Shown: piece by piece, positions 13,722 to 14,720 of the stretch
Numbering within the stretch: position 1 is the first letter of the stretch
Layout: every line of letters begins with the position of its first letter
Assembly (NCBI GenBank): GCA_035294465.1
Contig: DATGKW010000264.1
Location: forward strand, 1-14,720
Reading direction: 5' to 3'
DNA: 14,720 nt
Source: Paraktedonobacter sp035294465
GTDB taxonomy: Bacteria > Chloroflexota > Ktedonobacteria > Ktedonobacterales > Ktedonobacteraceae
The notes under the pieces: model-generated
Told to the model about the DNA's origin: nothing
Seen by the model: only the letters and a program-made list of their open reading frames with translations
Databases searched by the model: none
Program-made: the position numbers and the translations under genes

Positions 13722-14720
13722 TTATACCCGGCGCGTCCTGCGGCGCAGGGGCGGAAGGAGAATGATACCCAGGAGCACGCCAGCGATCAGGCCGCCAAGA
13801 TGGTCCTGCCAGGCGAGGCCGGTATCATAGATGTTGAAGACCACGTTGAACAGCAGCCAGAAGAGCCACTGACCTAGCATTGCGTTGCCAGCCGGGCCGA
13901 GCGCGCGACGATTGACTATAAAGAAAGCTCCTGTTGCGCCGAAGATGCCCGCGATTGCTCCTGACGCTCCGGCCGATACTGTTACCGCATTGTTGGTTCC
14001 GAGTGAAATGTATACGGCGAGGCCACCGATGACGCCAGAGACCAGGTAGATGACCAGGTAGCGCCACTTTCCATAGAAGACTTCGGCGAATATGCCTACG
14101 AAAAAGAGAGAGAGCATATTGAGGCCAATATGGAAGATACTGAAATGTAGGAACATCGCGGTGAAGAGGCGCCAATACTGACCGTGAGTAATAAGCGAAT
14201 TTACCTGCGCACCCATATTAACGAGTGTTTGGAGTCCATTCTGGTCGGAGAGATCGATAAATTCATGGGCCATCAATGCTACAATGAAGTACGCCAGCAC
14301 ATTGAGTCCGATTAAGATAGAAGTCAGGAAGCGTGGGTTCTGGCTGAGCCAGAAGCGCGTGCGGATCATCCGGCGCTGCATGCTGTTTGGGCGGGACCAG
14401 GGAGGAATCTGTTCACTCTGTTGCTGCTTTGGCAAGGGCTGCATGAGTTCTGCCTGATCTCCTCCGGCGGGAGTTTTTGCAGATGAGGCAAAGCCTGTGA
14501 GACGGCCAGCGTAGCCGTTGGCATAGATTGGTTCGACTGGTGGAAAACAGTTCTCAAAAGTGCCGCCGAACGAGAGGCGTGAGGCGCGTGAACGCGCGAG
14601 GCCGGCATCATAGTCCTGGTGGGTCATACGCAAGAGATAAGCGCGCAGGGCGTGAGCGTAGGCATTAGCCGGATCATTTTTGATGGCCGCATCTGTTTGT
14701 TGCAATGCCTGGTCGTAGCG
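13722..14720 (-). CDS. Rhomboid-family intramembrane serine protease with N-terminal TPR-like region, 5' end outside window
   Basis: 332 residues are visible and the frame is open past the right edge, so the N-terminus is missing. A TTG at 14705 is the first possible start inside the window, but RYDQA before it continues a TPR-like helix (YDQALQQTDAAIKNDPANA). Visible residues about 1-45 look like a TPR unit, 45-110 a polar linker, and 120-325 the rhomboid domain. The rhomboid domain has the WR motif (183-184), HxxxxHxxxN (H192, H197, N201), catalytic Ser253 in GASGAIAG, and catalytic His307 in DHLGG. The catalytic dyad is complete, so it should be an active membrane protease, of unknown substrate. 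It is followed by the 363-nt spacer and then the regulator gene on the same strand. Confidence 0.93.
   Translation of the reverse strand, partial: RYDQALQQTDAAIKNDPANAYAHALRAYLLRMTHQDYDAGLARSRASRLSFGGTFENCFPPVEPIYANGYAGRLTGFASSAKTPAGGDQAELMQPLPKQQQSEQIPPWSRPNSMQRRMIRTRFWLSQNPRFLTSILIGLNVLAYFIVALMAHEFIDLSDQNGLQTLVNMGAQVNSLITHGQYWRLFTAMFLHFSIFHIGLNMLSLFFVGIFAEVFYGKWRYLVIYLVSGVIGGLAVYISLGTNNAVTVSAGASGAIAGIFGATGAFFIVNRRALGPAGNAMLGQWLFWLLFNVVFNIYDTGLAWQDHLGGLIAGVLLGIILLPPLRRRTRRV

Noticed and set aside
13647..13877. 76-codon plus-strand frame near the rhomboid 3' end
   Set aside because: It is mostly antisense to the rhomboid C-terminus, with a poor start context and no similarity.

Overview
The window reads as an ordinary chromosomal segment of a free-living bacterium. 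A Ktedonobacteria-type member of the Chloroflexota is the best guess. The reasons are a sulfur-carrier cysteine operon, a large receiver/PATAN/roadblock protein, a short XRE protein beginning MIRLKVKEIA, and a regulator-NfeD-flotillin-PspA cluster. This placement is inference from gene content and protein style; no rRNA or other marker is present. No tRNA, rRNA, CRISPR array, transposase or phage gene was seen.

Left part (1-4136). The window opens inside a luciferase-like flavin/F420 monooxygenase gene, closed by a near-perfect, AT-flanked, probably bidirectional terminator (968-1011). Then comes a four-gene plus-strand operon: a rhodanese-E1 fusion, a ThiS/MoaD-like sulfur carrier (CysO), a CysM-type cysteine synthase, and a JAMM/Mec+ metallopeptidase that overlaps the cysM stop by 7 nt. 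Together they make a self-contained protein-thiocarboxylate route to cysteine. The E1 adenylates and sulfurates the carrier C-terminus, CysM joins the thiocarboxylate to an activated serine (probably O-phosphoserine), and Mec+ releases cysteine. Two details are unusual: the E1 has its rhodanese domain at the N-terminus instead of the C-terminus, and the carrier ends Gly-Gly-Arg, so one residue must be removed before activation.

Middle (4137-9372). A spacer with several dyads leads to a small XRE DNA-binding protein and a 14-TM-type MFS exporter. Convergent to the exporter lies rpiA (ribose-5-phosphate isomerase A). Divergent from rpiA is a 644-aa signalling protein with a degenerate receiver (the phospho-acceptor Asp position is Ser), a PATAN/DUF4388 domain, a long Pro/Ser-rich linker and a C-terminal roadblock/LC7 domain. 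It is followed by a 40-aa single-span membrane protein.

Right part (9378-14720, all minus strand). In transcription order this is a TPR-rhomboid protease (cut by the window end), a 363-nt spacer with nested dyads and a strong sigma70-type promoter, an XRE/EspR-like regulator, an NfeD/YuaF-like membrane protein with a striking His-rich loop, a flotillin, and a PspA/IM30 protein with a long Pro-rich tail. The last four look like one membrane-integrity or membrane-domain locus.
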